DNA of 64,000 nucleotides. Origin: an uncultured Tenacibaculum sp. GTDB lineage: Bacteria > Bacteroidota > Bacteroidia > Flavobacteriales > Flavobacteriaceae. The stretch spans positions 1-64,000 of the forward strand of contig NZ_CANMLT010000007.1 of the NCBI RefSeq assembly GCF_947498805.1. The letters are read 5' to 3'. The position numbers and the translations under genes are program-made. This document shows, in pieces, positions 31,046 through 41,282 of this stretch (positions are counted from its first letter, which is position 1; the number at the start of each line of letters is the position of its first letter). The notes beneath the pieces were generated by a model. The model searched no databases, was not told the DNA's origin, and saw only the letters and a program-made list of their open reading frames with translations.

Positions 31046-31069
31046 AAGCCCATTTTAGTAAATGGGCTT
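31046..31069 (-). terminator. Terminator after PPIase gene
   Basis: aagcccattt tagt aaatgggctt, A-run on the plus strand at the 5' side (T-run on minus). Confidence 0.7.
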
Positions 31070-31094
31070 CCTATATAATATATATGGTGTAAAA

Positions 31095-32024
31095 TTATTT
31101 TACATTCATTAATTCTACATCAAAGATTAATGTTGCGTTTGGAGGAATCACGCCACCAGCTCCTCTTTCTCCATATGCTAAGTTCGAAGGGATTACTAAA
31201 CGAGCTTTGTCTCCAACTTGTAATAATTGAATTCCTTCATCCCAACCTGGAATTACTTGACCAACACCAATAGCAAATTCAATAGGATCTTTACGCTTGT
31301 AAGAAGAATCGAAAACAGTACCATCTAATAACTGTCCTTTATAATGTACAGATACCATAGCTCCTTTAGTTGCTTTCTTACCTTCACCTTTTTGAATTAC
31401 TTTATAACGTAAACCACTTGGAGTTTCATCATACCCAGCAGCAACCTGATCTAATAATTCTTTTTGACGTGCCTTCTCTTCAGCTTCTCTTTGCTCGCGA
31501 GCTCCTTCAAAAGATCTAAAAGCTTCTACAGCATTCCACTTTTCAGCTTCATCACCTACACGAATAATTTCTACATTCATTTCATCTTCTTGCTCAATAG
31601 CATCAACAACATCTTGCCCTTCAATTACGCTTCCAAAAACAGTGTGCTTACCATCTAACCATGGTGTAGCAACATGTGTAATAAAGAATTGTGAACCGTT
31701 GGTTCCAGGACCTGCATTTGCCATAGATAATTTACCTGGAGCATCATGTTTTAATTCAGGATGAATTTCATCGTCAAATTTATAACCAGGGTTACCTGTT
31801 CCTGTTCCTTGAGGGCATCCTCCTTGAATCATAAAATCAGCAATTACACGGTGAAATTTTAATCCGTTATAATATGGTTCTCCTTGTGGACGGGCGTCGT
31901 TTTCTAAATTCCCTTCAGCTAAGGCAACAAAGTTACCTACTGTTCCAGGAGTTTTTTCATGTTCTAAGTTTACTAAAATATCTCCTTTAGGAGTAGTGAA
32001 CTTTGCATAAATTCCGTTGTTCAT
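31095..32024 (-). CDS. Cyclophilin-FKBP fusion peptidyl-prolyl isomerase
   Basis: N-half cyclophilin ([35 protein letters not shown]), C-half FKBP ([24 protein letters not shown]...[36 protein letters not shown]). Confidence 0.95.
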   Translation of the reverse strand: MNNGIYAKFTTPKGDILVNLEHEKTPGTVGNFVALAEGNLENDARPQGEPYYNGLKFHRVIADFMIQGGCPQGTGTGNPGYKFDDEIHPELKHDAPGKLSMANAGPGTNGSQFFITHVATPWLDGKHTVFGSVIEGQDVVDAIEQEDEMNVEIIRVGDEAEKWNAVEAFRSFEGAREQREAEEKARQKELLDQVAAGYDETPSGLRYKVIQKGEGKKATKGAMVSVHYKGQLLDGTVFDSSYKRKDPIEFAIGVGQVIPGWDEGIQLLQVGDKARLVIPSNLAYGERGAGGVIPPNATLIFDVELMNVK

Positions 32025-32051
32025 TTTTTTTAATTTAAATCTATTTACACT

Positions 32052-33608
32052 TTATTTTTTACTAGCTAAACTTGCAAAATTGAAGTTTAAACCAATATTT
32101 ACATTTGTTGAATTTACATTACCAAAAGGAGCTATGAATTTACCTCCTGAAACAGATAATGAAAAATTATTTGCTAAGTTATAGTTTAAACCTAAAGTAG
32201 GTCTAACTACAATACCTTCATCTGTATCTACACCTGCACCACCAGCAGCCCCTCCAACTAAATCGATAAATGCATTTAGTTTGTTGTTTAATACAGAAGG
32301 TGTTTTATATCCAATACCTGCAAGTCCATGTGCATATCCACCTGATCTACCATCATAAGCAAAACCAGCTTCCCCTATTAAATAAAAATGATTAGAGATA
32401 TCATAATTAAACTGAAGCGCTAGCAATTGTAAATCTACAGATAATATGTTACTAGGGTCGTCAGTTTTTGCAACATCAAAATAGGTTTGGTTTTCAATAC
32501 CAACAGATATTCCCTGCGTTTTATAATTGTTTGTATTAGTAGTGGATTCGGTACCTCCATTTAATCCGAAGTATTTAATACCAAAACCATAGGTATAAGC
32601 TTCAAAATCACCATCTAATGCTTTATAGTATCCACCATGTCCGCTAATAGCAAACTTATCTGATACTTTTAAATCAACACCTGCAGATGGGTAGATGGTA
32701 AGTCCTCCTTCAGGAGCAATACGACCACCTGCAGCACCAATACCTAATTTTCCAAAGATGTTCAAATGTTTAGATTGATAAGGGTGATATCCTGCACCAA
32801 AAAATAAGTCCATAAATCCAGCACGAAGTCCTTTATAAATAGCATCTGTATGAACAAATAAAAACACATTTTCTTGTAGGTACTTTTGATATTCAAACCC
32901 TAATACATATAAAGTTTCTCCGAATTCATCTCCATTGTCTTTTCTTGATTTACCAAAAGGCTTAAAGAAATCAAAGCGCACTTGCTGTACGTTTTTAACT
33001 GCCGGTCTTTTCCAAAAGTTCTCTGAAGAAAGATTGGCCGCAGTAAATTCTTTTTGAGCATTCTTATAATCTGAAAAACGTAAAATACTTGGTATTTCTA
33101 TAAAGAAAGAAACCGAGTTACTTTTAATTTCTCCAGAATAAAAGTCGACATGACTGTATTGAACACCAAAGGAGTAGTTATTTTTCTTGAATTGTAAACC
33201 AATATTTGGATTTATAAAGCCACCATCATTGATGTATCTGCGATATCCACCTCCACCTCCGAAGTGAAAGTTAGCATCAAAATATAAGTTTTTATATACT
33301 TGTTTATTTACTCCTAGTTCAACACCTAAGGTAAATAAACCACCTTGGTCACCAGTTAAAGCAGCATACATACCAACACCACCATATAACCAATCATTAA
33401 AAGGAATTTGATAATGCAATCCCATCATACCCATGGTAGGTTTTAATTCAGGGAATTTTTCTGAAGGCATTTCTACAGGAATAAAATTCAAACGAACTTT
33501 ATTATGTAATTCCTTTCCTTTTAAATTAGATAGGTTTTCTTGACCTCTTACAAAACAAGAAGTAAAAATCAAGAAAAGTATAGCGATGTGGGTTTTATTC
33601 AAATTCAC
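32052..33608 (-). CDS. Predicted outer-membrane beta-barrel protein, unknown function
   Basis: Signal peptide; alternating glycine/aromatic-rich strands throughout; overlaps prfC 3' end by 14 bp. Confidence 0.65.
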   Translation of the reverse strand: MNLNKTHIAILFLIFTSCFVRGQENLSNLKGKELHNKVRLNFIPVEMPSEKFPELKPTMGMMGLHYQIPFNDWLYGGVGMYAALTGDQGGLFTLGVELGVNKQVYKNLYFDANFHFGGGGGYRRYINDGGFINPNIGLQFKKNNYSFGVQYSHVDFYSGEIKSNSVSFFIEIPSILRFSDYKNAQKEFTAANLSSENFWKRPAVKNVQQVRFDFFKPFGKSRKDNGDEFGETLYVLGFEYQKYLQENVFLFVHTDAIYKGLRAGFMDLFFGAGYHPYQSKHLNIFGKLGIGAAGGRIAPEGGLTIYPSAGVDLKVSDKFAISGHGGYYKALDGDFEAYTYGFGIKYFGLNGGTESTTNTNNYKTQGISVGIENQTYFDVAKTDDPSNILSVDLQLLALQFNYDISNHFYLIGEAGFAYDGRSGGYAHGLAGIGYKTPSVLNNKLNAFIDLVGGAAGGAGVDTDEGIVVRPTLGLNYNLANNFSLSVSGGKFIAPFGNVNSTNVNIGLNFNFASLASKK

Positions 33609-35184
33609 TGGTGAAATGTAATTTTACAGATGGATATTTGCTTTGTGTCATTTGAATGGTAAAAGCAGAATCGGCTAAAAACACCAATTGACCTTCTTTA
33701 TCTTTCGCCAAATAGCGTTGCTTAACACGTTTAAATTCTTTGAATTCTTCGTTTTTTTCATCTTCTGGTTGTACCCAACAAGCTTTGTGTACATTGATGT
33801 TTTCATAAGAGCATTTCGCTCCGTATTCATGTTCTAAACGATATTGAATTACTTCATATTGAAGAGCTCCTACGGTTCCAATAATTCTACGTCCATTCAT
33901 TTCCATAGTAAATAACTGAGCAACTCCTTCGTCCATCAACTGATCTAAACCTTTATATAATTGCTTGGCTTTCATAGGATCTGCATTATTTACATAACGG
34001 AAGTGCTCAGGAGAGAAACTAGGAATTCCTTTAAAGTTTAGCTTTTCTCCTTCAGTTAAAGTATCTCCAATTTTAAAGTTACCTGTATCATGCAATCCTA
34101 CAATATCTCCTGGGAAAGACTCTTCTACAATTTCTTTCTTCTCAGCAAAGAAAGCATTTGGACTAGAGAACTTTACTTTTTTACCATTTCGAACATGTAA
34201 ATAAGGAGTGTTTCTTTTAAATGTACCAGAAACAATTTTAACGAAAGCCAAACGGTCACGGTGTTTAGGGTCCATATTCGCATGGATTTTAAATACAAAT
34301 CCAGTTAATTTTTGTTCCTTAGAATCTACAACACGTTCTTCTGCTTGTTTTGGTTGTGGATTTGGAGCAATATCAATAAAACAGTCTAATAATTCTTTTA
34401 CTCCAAAATTATTTAAGGCAGATCCGAAGAAAACAGGTTGTAAATCTCCTTGAATGTATTCTTCTTGATTAAACTCAGGGTATACTTCATACACCAATTC
34501 TAATTCTTCACGAAGTGTTTCAGCTGCATCTTCTCCAATCATCGTATCTAATTCTGGATTATTTACATCATCAAATTCAACTCCTTCTGAAATGGTTGTT
34601 TTATTATCTCCAGAGAATATGTTTAATTTTTTTCCCCAAATGTTGTAAATCCCTTTAAAATCGTATCCCATACCAATAGGGAAACTCATAGGAGTCACTT
34701 TTAAACCTAATTTTTGCTCTACTTCATCTAATAAATCAAATGCGTCTTTACCTTCACGGTCTAGTTTGTTAATGAAAACAATCATTGGAATTTTACGCAT
34801 TCTACAAACGGCTACTAATTTTTCTGTTTGAGGCTCCACACCTTTAGCTACATCAATAACTACAATAACACTATCAACAGCAGTTAATGTTCTAAAAGTA
34901 TCTTCAGCAAAATCCTTATGTCCAGGAGTATCTAAAATATTAATCTTTTTGTCTTTATAGATGAAAGCTAATACAGAAGTAGCAACCGAGATACCACGTT
35001 GACGTTCTATCTCCATAAAATCGGAAGTAGCTCCTTTTTTAATTTTATTATTTTTTACGGCACCCGCTTCTTGAATAGCTCCACCAAATAATAATAATTT
35101 TTCAGTCAAAGTAGTTTTACCCGCATCGGGATGCGATATAATTCCGAATGTACGTCTCTTTTGTATTTCTTCTAAAAAACTCAT
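33595..35184 (-). CDS. prfC: Peptide chain release factor 3
   Basis: RRTFGIISHPDAGKTTLTEKLLLFGGAIQEAGAVK, ERQRGISVATSV, NILDTPGHKDFAEDTFRTLTAVDS. Confidence 0.96.
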   Translation of the reverse strand: MSFLEEIQKRRTFGIISHPDAGKTTLTEKLLLFGGAIQEAGAVKNNKIKKGATSDFMEIERQRGISVATSVLAFIYKDKKINILDTPGHKDFAEDTFRTLTAVDSVIVVIDVAKGVEPQTEKLVAVCRMRKIPMIVFINKLDREGKDAFDLLDEVEQKLGLKVTPMSFPIGMGYDFKGIYNIWGKKLNIFSGDNKTTISEGVEFDDVNNPELDTMIGEDAAETLREELELVYEVYPEFNQEEYIQGDLQPVFFGSALNNFGVKELLDCFIDIAPNPQPKQAEERVVDSKEQKLTGFVFKIHANMDPKHRDRLAFVKIVSGTFKRNTPYLHVRNGKKVKFSSPNAFFAEKKEIVEESFPGDIVGLHDTGNFKIGDTLTEGEKLNFKGIPSFSPEHFRYVNNADPMKAKQLYKGLDQLMDEGVAQLFTMEMNGRRIIGTVGALQYEVIQYRLEHEYGAKCSYENINVHKACWVQPEDEKNEEFKEFKRVKQRYLAKDKEGQLVFLADSAFTIQMTQSKYPSVKLHFTSEFE

Positions 35185-35244
35185 CTATAAATTTTAAGGC
35201 TGCAAAGATACGTTTTAAAGTGGAACTGTTCAAAGGTTTAATTG

Positions 35245-35272
35245 TTGAACTGGTATCATTTTTGTAAGTTTG
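35245..35272 (+). promoter_or_regulatory. Bacteroidota-type promoter upstream of idi (TTG-N17-TAAGTTTG)
   Basis: TTG at 35245-35247, 17-nt spacer, TAAGTTTG at 35265-35272 matching TAnnTTTG. Confidence 0.6.
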
Positions 35273-35291
35273 CTTCTAGTAAATTTTTTAG

Positions 35292-35813
35292 ATGAAAGAA
35301 CACGTAATTTTAGTTGATGAAAAGGATAATCCGATTGGATTAATGGAGAAAATTGAAGCTCATGAAAAAGCATTATTGCATAGAGCATTTTCGGTTTTTG
35401 TATTCAATTCAAAAGGAGAATTAATGTTGCAACAAAGAGCAGCACATAAATATCATTCTCCGTTACTATGGACGAATACTTGTTGCTCTCATCAACGTGA
35501 TGGAGAAACTTCTTTAGAAGCAGGAGTTAGAAGACTAGATGAAGAAATGGGATTTACGTGTGATTTAGAAAAAGTTTTTTGGTTTATTTATAAAGCTCCA
35601 TTTGATAATGGTTTAACCGAACATGAGTTGGATCATGTCATGGTAGGGAAGTTTGAAGGAGAACCAAATATCAATCCAGAAGAAGTAGAAGCTTATAAAT
35701 GGATGCCTTTAGAAGAGGTGAAAAAAGATATTGAAAATAAGCCAGAAATTTATACAGAATGGTTTAAGATTATCTTTAAAGAGTCTTATAGTAAAATTGC
35801 AAAGTTTGTATAG
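35292..35813 (+). CDS. idi: Isopentenyl-diphosphate delta-isomerase type 1
   Basis: HRAFSVFVFNSKGELMLQQRAAHKYHSPLLWTNTCCSHQRDGET; NUDIX. Confidence 0.96.
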   Translation: MKEHVILVDEKDNPIGLMEKIEAHEKALLHRAFSVFVFNSKGELMLQQRAAHKYHSPLLWTNTCCSHQRDGETSLEAGVRRLDEEMGFTCDLEKVFWFIYKAPFDNGLTEHELDHVMVGKFEGEPNINPEEVEAYKWMPLEEVKKDIENKPEIYTEWFKIIFKESYSKIAKFV

Positions 35814-35814
35814 T

Positions 35815-36225
35815 ATGCCAAGAATAACAATACATAGAAAAGCTCATTTTAATGCAGCACATAGGCTGTTTAATCCGAAATGGAGTGATGAAAAAAATGT
35901 TGAAGTTTTTGGTAAGTGTAGTAATCCTCATTATCATGGGCATAACTATGAATTAATAGTTTCGCTAACTGGAGAGATTGACCCAGAAACAGGATATGTA
36001 TATGATTTAGGAAAGCTAAAAGATCTAATTAAGATTCATGTTGAAGATTCTTTTGATCACAAAAACTTAAATATTGAAGTTGAAGAGTTTAAGAACTTAA
36101 ATCCTTCAGTGGAGAATATAGCTGTAGTTATTTATGATAAGTTACGTGTAAAGATTGAAAAAAAATACGACTTAGAAATAACCTTATATGAAACACCTAG
36201 AAACTACGTAACCTACAGCGGATAA
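35815..36225 (+). CDS. queD: 6-carboxytetrahydropterin synthase family protein
   Basis: FNAAHRLFNPKWSDEKNVEVFGKCSNPHYHGHNYELIVSLTGEIDPETGYVYDLGKLK; start moved to MPRITIHRK. Confidence 0.88.
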   Translation: MPRITIHRKAHFNAAHRLFNPKWSDEKNVEVFGKCSNPHYHGHNYELIVSLTGEIDPETGYVYDLGKLKDLIKIHVEDSFDHKNLNIEVEEFKNLNPSVENIAVVIYDKLRVKIEKKYDLEITLYETPRNYVTYSG

Positions 36226-36230
36226 TTTTT

Positions 36231-37205
36231 ATGATAGACCTACTACTACGATTTGAACCCATTTTAAAAGAGAAAATTTGGGGTGGACAAAAACTGATAC
36301 AACTATTTGGAAAAAGCTCATCAAAAGAAAATATTGGTGAAAGCTGGGAGATTTCAGATGTAAATGGTGATGAAACAGTCGTAAGTAAGGGAAGCTTAAA
36401 AGGAAAGAGTTTAAAAGACTTAACGAAATTATATACTACAGACTTTTTAGGAAATAAAGTATATCAGAAATTTGGAAATCAATTTCCCTTGTTAATTAAA
36501 TTTATTGATGCCAAAGAAAAACTGAGTATTCAGTTACATCCTGATGATGAATTAGCTAAAAAGCGACATGATTCGTTTGGTAAAACAGAAATGTGGTACA
36601 TAATGCAAGCTGATAAGGATTCGAAAATCATGGTTGGTTTTAAAGAAGACTCCAATGAAAAGGAATATTTACAACATGTAAAGAACAAAACATTACTTGA
36701 TTTATTAAATATAGATAATGTACTTTCTGGGGATGTATATTTTATTCCAACAGGAAGAATACATGCAGTGGGAGCAGGAGTTGTATTGGCAGAAATTCAA
36801 CAAACATCAGACAATACATATCGTGTATATGATTGGGATCGACAAGATATTGATGGTAATTATAGAGAATTACATACAGAGTTAACCAAAGAGGCTATTG
36901 ATTACAAGGCTTTAAAAGATTATAAGACATTATATAAAGTTAAAGAAGGTGGAACTTCTGAGATGGTTAGTTGTCCACATTTTACAACTAATTTAATTTC
37001 TTTTGAAGGAAAATTAGATGTAAATCATAAAGATAAAGACAGTTTTGTGATTTATATGTGTGTTAATGGAGAAGTAGATTTTAATTACAAAAATCAAACA
37101 GAGAATGTTAAGGTAGGGGAAACTATTATGTTACCTGCATGTGTAAAAGAGGTTTCTTTATCTTCAACCTTAAATTCTAAATTGCTAGAAGTATATATAA
37201 AATAA
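36231..37205 (+). CDS. manA: Class I mannose-6-phosphate isomerase
   Basis: EKIWGGQKL, FPLLIKFIDAKEKLSIQLHPDDELAKKRHDSFGKTEMWYI, IPTGRIHAVGAGVVLAEIQQTSDNTYRVYDWDR. Confidence 0.95.
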   Translation: MIDLLLRFEPILKEKIWGGQKLIQLFGKSSSKENIGESWEISDVNGDETVVSKGSLKGKSLKDLTKLYTTDFLGNKVYQKFGNQFPLLIKFIDAKEKLSIQLHPDDELAKKRHDSFGKTEMWYIMQADKDSKIMVGFKEDSNEKEYLQHVKNKTLLDLLNIDNVLSGDVYFIPTGRIHAVGAGVVLAEIQQTSDNTYRVYDWDRQDIDGNYRELHTELTKEAIDYKALKDYKTLYKVKEGGTSEMVSCPHFTTNLISFEGKLDVNHKDKDSFVIYMCVNGEVDFNYKNQTENVKVGETIMLPACVKEVSLSSTLNSKLLEVYIK

Positions 37206-37299
37206 GAACAGACTTAAAACAAATCGCCTCAAGTCTGTTCGTTAACAAACCAAATCAACTTAAAATCATATATAATTGAAAAATCAATTAACAGATTGA

Positions 37300-37650
37300 T
37301 TAAGAAGCTTTTTGTACGCTGTAGCCAAAGGTGGCCACGCATATAATATTTTGTTTCTTTTCCTCTTTTTTTGCGACCGTTATATTTAAAATTAACTCGG
37401 TATTACTTAGCTTTTTTACATTGTTTTTAATGATAAGTTTATCATTTAAATACGCATTTTTCAGGATATCAAATTCAATACTTTTAAAATTTAAGTCCGA
37501 TGAATTTTGATAGAAATTAAGAGAAGAATTCACATTCGATTCAATTTTATTATAAAGAACCGATGTTTTTAAGATTTTGTTCTTGCTAACTTGTTTTTTG
37601 TTAACAATAAATTGTTGTGTGTTGTTGCTAGTGTGTATGTGTGTGTTCAT
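37300..37650 (-). CDS. Small protein, possible hotdog-fold thioesterase-like
   Basis: FDILKNAYLNDKLIIKNNVKKLSNTELILNITVAKKEEKKQNIICVATFGYSV strand pattern resembles hotdog proteins. Confidence 0.55.
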   Translation of the reverse strand: MNTHIHTSNNTQQFIVNKKQVSKNKILKTSVLYNKIESNVNSSLNFYQNSSDLNFKSIEFDILKNAYLNDKLIIKNNVKKLSNTELILNITVAKKEEKKQNIICVATFGYSVQKAS

Positions 37651-37654
37651 GATT

Positions 37655-37762
37655 TTAAGTGTTTAATATGAGTAATAGTTCGGGATCTTCTAATGAAAAA
37701 TTCTTTACATGGTTAATAATACATTTGCCTTGTCGATACATTGTTGTTGAATACATTTTCAT
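37655..37762 (-). CDS. Candidate 35-aa small ORF immediately upstream of the 116-aa gene
   Basis: MKMYSTTMYRQGKCIINHVKNFSLEDPELLLILNT*, stop 4 nt from the next ATG; not in the supplied ORF track. Confidence 0.4.
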   Translation of the reverse strand: MKMYSTTMYRQGKCIINHVKNFSLEDPELLLILNT

Positions 37763-37789
37763 AATGATTAAAATTTAAGTTAATACATA

Positions 37790-37820
37790 AAAAAAGGTGC
37801 TTTTGTTAAAAAGCACCTTT
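37790..37820 (-). terminator. Rho-independent terminator of the small-ORF unit
   Basis: aaaaaggtgcttttgttaaaaagcaccttt; T-run on minus strand. Confidence 0.65.
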
Positions 37821-37846
37821 CTGTTATTATAGTTATAATTAATTTA

Positions 37847-37999
37847 CTAATTTCTAAATTTAGAACAGGTACTTTTTTCTATATAGACATACTGTTTTTG
37901 CATACGCGTATAGCCTCTAAACATTACATAGCAAGATGCAATCGTATTAGAAATAATACGGTTAATTGTCTTAGAGATATGTGTAAATACATTGTTCAT
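37847..37999 (-). CDS. Candidate 50-aa small ORF in its own transcription unit
   Basis: MNNVFTHISKTINRIISNTIASCYVMFRGYTRMQKQYVYIEKSTCSKFRN*; TACATTTG box 5 nt upstream and terminator hairpin downstream. Confidence 0.45.
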   Translation of the reverse strand: MNNVFTHISKTINRIISNTIASCYVMFRGYTRMQKQYVYIEKSTCSKFRN

Positions 38000-38131
38000 A
38001 TGGTCAAATGTATAAAACTTTCTCAATTATAGCTAGTTAAAATCAGAAAAAATATGTTAAAGTTAAAAATTAAACGAAAGAAAAACTGACGTTTAAAATT
38101 GTATCTTTGAATAGAAAATAGAACTGTATTT

Positions 38132-38866
38132 ATGAAAATCATAGCCATGATTCCTGCACGTTATAGTGCATCGCGTTTTCCAGGTAAATTGATGAAGGAA
38201 CTAGGTGGAAAGCCCGTTATTGTTAGAACTTATGAAGCAGCTTTAAGAACAAAGTTATTTGATGAAGTGTATGTAGTAACAGATTCAGATGTTATTTATG
38301 ATGCTATTGAAGAAGTAGGAGGTAAGGTAATTAAAAGTAAAAAGGAACATGAAACAGGTTCTGATAGGATTGCTGAAGCTGTAGAAAATTTAGAGGTTGA
38401 TATTGTGGTGAATGTACAAGGAGATGAACCTTTCATAGATGAAGTGTCGCTTCGAAAACTAATTCAAATATTTAAAGAAGATATTAAGTCAGAGATTGAC
38501 CTAGCTTCTTTAAAAGTACATATTACAAATAAGGAAGATATTGAAAACCCTAACAATGTTAAGGTTATTACCGATGAAAACAATTTGGCCTTGTATTTTT
38601 CACGTAATCCGATACCTTATCATAGAGATAAAGATGTTGAGGTTAAATATTATAAACATAAAGGCGTGTATGCTTTTAGAAAACAAGCATTGTTAGATTT
38701 TTACAACTTGCCTATGACTCCGTTAGAATCGGCAGAGAAAATAGAATGTATTCGCTATTTAGAAGTAGGTAAGAAAATAAAAATGGTAGAAACAAATGTA
38801 GAAGCTATTGGTATAGATACCCCCGAAGATTTAGAAAAAGCAATTCAATACTTAAACAATGGATAA
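38132..38866 (+). CDS. kdsB: 3-deoxy-manno-octulosonate cytidylyltransferase
   Basis: [66 protein letters not shown]. Confidence 0.96.
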   Translation: MKIIAMIPARYSASRFPGKLMKELGGKPVIVRTYEAALRTKLFDEVYVVTDSDVIYDAIEEVGGKVIKSKKEHETGSDRIAEAVENLEVDIVVNVQGDEPFIDEVSLRKLIQIFKEDIKSEIDLASLKVHITNKEDIENPNNVKVITDENNLALYFSRNPIPYHRDKDVEVKYYKHKGVYAFRKQALLDFYNLPMTPLESAEKIECIRYLEVGKKIKMVETNVEAIGIDTPEDLEKAIQYLNNG

Positions 38867-39545
38867 TATTAAAGTTATAGCCTTTGATGCAGACGATACC
38901 TTGTGGGTAAATGAAACGTATTTTAGAGACGCAGAAAATGAGTTTGCAAAGTTATTGTCAGATTACGAAACTGAGAATAAAATCCACCAGGAGTTATTTA
39001 AAAAAGAAATCACCAACTTATCTATTTATGGATATGGAGTAAAAGGGTTTGTGCTGTCTATGGTTGAGTGCGCTTTAGAACTTTCCAATTATAAAATCAA
39101 TCAGCAAACAATTGATCGTATTTTAAACATTGGTAAAGAAATGTTAGAAAAACCCATTGTGTTACTAGATGGAGTAGAGGAGGTACTACAAGCTTTGCAT
39201 GGAAAGTATAAATTGATTGTAGCAACTAAAGGAGATTTGTTGGATCAAGAACGTAAGTTAGAGAAATCGGGTATTTTAAAGTATTTCCACCATACAGAAG
39301 TAATGAGTGAGAAAAAAGTACCAGATTATAATAAGTTAGTAAAGCATTTAGATATTCATCCTTCAGAATTGTTAATGATTGGAAACTCTTTAAAGTCTGA
39401 TGTATTGCCTTTAGTAGAAATTGGAGCTTCTGCAATACATGTTCCATTTCATACTACTTGGGCACATGAAGAGGTTACAGAAGAGCAAAAATCAGAAGAT
39501 TATAGAACAGCAGGAAATATCAAAGAAATCCTTTCATATTTATAA
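38859..39545 (+). CDS. HAD family hydrolase
   Basis: [55 protein letters not shown]. Confidence 0.93.
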   Translation: MDNIKVIAFDADDTLWVNETYFRDAENEFAKLLSDYETENKIHQELFKKEITNLSIYGYGVKGFVLSMVECALELSNYKINQQTIDRILNIGKEMLEKPIVLLDGVEEVLQALHGKYKLIVATKGDLLDQERKLEKSGILKYFHHTEVMSEKKVPDYNKLVKHLDIHPSELLMIGNSLKSDVLPLVEIGASAIHVPFHTTWAHEEVTEEQKSEDYRTAGNIKEILSYL

Positions 39546-40172
39546 ATGAAATATTTAGATATAGATTCTTGGAATAGAAAAGAGTTGTTTCATCATTTTA
39601 GAACTTTAGATGATTCAACGTTCGCATTGGTAGCAAATGTCGATGTAACCAATACTTTTAAAGATGCAAAAGAGAAAAAGGAATCTTTTTTTGTGCGCTA
39701 CTTGCATGCATGTTTAATAGCAATAAATAGTGTTGAAAATTTGAAGTATCGAATTGAGGGAGATCAAATTGCTATTTATGAAACAATTCAAGCATCTGCT
39801 ACTATCGCTAGAGAAGATCATACCTTTGGGTTTTCATTTATTGAATTCAATGAAAGCTTTGCTGATTTTAATAACAATTTCCAAAAAGAAAAGAAACGAA
39901 TACAAGAAACAAGAGATTTATTCCCGCCTAAATATTCATTAGGGTGTATTCACTGTTCTGCGATACCATGGGTACATTTTTCTGGACATAAAGAACCTTT
40001 TTCTGGAAATAAAGACGACAGTGTTCCGCAATTAGCCTTCGGAAAAATAGAAGAAAAGAAAGGTAGATTAATGATGCCTGTAGCAATTAATGTAAACCAT
40101 GCATTGGTTGATGGATATCATGTAGGTTTATTTTTTGAAGAATTTCAAAATCAATTAGATAAAATAAATTAA
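39546..40172 (+). CDS. Chloramphenicol acetyltransferase (CatA)-like protein
   Basis: YLDIDSWNRKELFHHFRTLDDSTFALVANVDVT; NHALVDGYHVGLFFEEFQ active-site HxxxDGxH. Confidence 0.88.
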   Translation: MKYLDIDSWNRKELFHHFRTLDDSTFALVANVDVTNTFKDAKEKKESFFVRYLHACLIAINSVENLKYRIEGDQIAIYETIQASATIAREDHTFGFSFIEFNESFADFNNNFQKEKKRIQETRDLFPPKYSLGCIHCSAIPWVHFSGHKEPFSGNKDDSVPQLAFGKIEEKKGRLMMPVAINVNHALVDGYHVGLFFEEFQNQLDKIN

Positions 40173-40194
40173 ATTTGCAGCAAATTTTAGAATT

Positions 40195-40461
40195 ATGGCA
40201 AGCATAAAGAATTTAAAGAAAGATATTAATTATACATTAGGAGACTTATATGATATTTGTCAACTAAATGCTCAATTGAATCCAGAAGCTGATGCTTCAA
40301 AGTCTGAAGAGATTATCAATGAATTGTTTGATACATTTGACGAGTTAATCGCTAAGGTTAATGCTAAAGATGTAGAGAACAAAAAGGCTCACTTTAAAGC
40401 TATCAATGGTGAATTAGAGGAAAGAGCAAAAGCTATTTTAGATAAAATAAGCGCTTTATAA
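40195..40461 (+). CDS. Small helical conserved protein
   Basis: 88 aa, TAAATTTG box at 40170-40177 upstream, terminator at 40481-40515. Confidence 0.65.
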   Translation: MASIKNLKKDINYTLGDLYDICQLNAQLNPEADASKSEEIINELFDTFDELIAKVNAKDVENKKAHFKAINGELEERAKAILDKISAL

Positions 40462-40480
40462 TCAAGTGTTTAAATTATTT

Positions 40481-40515
40481 AAAAAACCAGTTTTTAACAA
40501 AACTGGTTTTTTTTT
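40481..40515 (+). terminator. Terminator
   Basis: aaaaaccagtttttaacaaaactggttttttttt. Confidence 0.75.
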
Positions 40516-40597
40516 GTTGATATTTTAACATTTGGCAGAGAATATTTTTTTGTACCTTACGTTTCAAATATATAACCTTTAATCCCCTTAAATGATT

Positions 40598-40795
40598 ATG
40601 GCTAGAGCAATGTTCGAGTACACTAAAACAGTACTAAAAAAAGTAAGCTTCAACGCAGATTTATTTTGTAAAGAGCTTGAAAAGGCATTGAACAGATTAC
40701 TACCTTACGAAGTAGATGAACTAACAATATGGTTAAAGCAGTTTACTGCTAACAAACCAGAACTGTATGCATGTATGGCATTAATAAAGAAATAA
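40598..40795 (+). CDS. Small conserved protein
   Basis: MARAMFEYTKTVLKKVSFNADLFCKELEKALNRLLPYEVDELTIWLKQF; promoter-like and terminator elements flank. Confidence 0.6.
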   Translation: MARAMFEYTKTVLKKVSFNADLFCKELEKALNRLLPYEVDELTIWLKQFTANKPELYACMALIKK

Positions 40796-40822
40796 AAAAG
40801 AGCGCAATTGCGCTCTTTTTTA
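40795..40822. terminator. Bidirectional terminator
   Basis: aaaaaagagcgcaattgcgctcttttttat. Confidence 0.8.
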
Positions 40823-41281
40823 TTTCTTTATTCTTCGATGTTTTAATTTTCGAATAAGAGTTCTGTGAAATTCTCTTTCAGCTATTTCTAGTTTAAGAAC
40901 TTTCTTATAACTTAAAATTCCTTTTAGTTTTTGTTGGAATTCTTTCTCTGTTTTATAAATATCAGATTTAATATCACCGATTCGTTTTACAATTTGCTTA
41001 GCTTCACTTTCTGAAAGCGCATCTAAATTTTCTAGCCCACCGATTTGTTTTTTTATTTTTTGACGTTCTTCAAACCTTAAAGAATTGATTTTCTTTTGAA
41101 AAGAATTATATAAAGGCCAAAATTGTTGTGCTTCTTTTTCGGTTAAATCTAATTTATCTGTAATAAAGGCAACTTTTGCGGCTTTTATTTTTTCTTGTTT
41201 CCCTTTTCTATATTTCATCTGAGCAGATAGTCCAAAGCTTGAGAAAAGTAAAAGAGTAAGTAGTAAGGTAACTTTTTTCAT
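40820..41281 (-). CDS. Spy/CpxP-like periplasmic protein
   Basis: Signal peptide; FITDKLDLTEKEAQQFWPLYNSFQKKINSLR. Confidence 0.65.
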   Translation of the reverse strand: MKKVTLLLTLLLFSSFGLSAQMKYRKGKQEKIKAAKVAFITDKLDLTEKEAQQFWPLYNSFQKKINSLRFEERQKIKKQIGGLENLDALSESEAKQIVKRIGDIKSDIYKTEKEFQQKLKGILSYKKVLKLEIAEREFHRTLIRKLKHRRIKK

Positions 41282-41282
41282 G

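Noticed and set aside
6212-36225. tgt, queE and queD as a queuosine cluster
   Set aside because: The three genes are separated by 5-25 kb of unrelated genes; shared pathway but no operon.
39546-40172. Chloramphenicol resistance gene
   Set aside because: CatA-like fold and HxxxDGxH are clear, but core context and divergence do not support calling it a resistance determinant.
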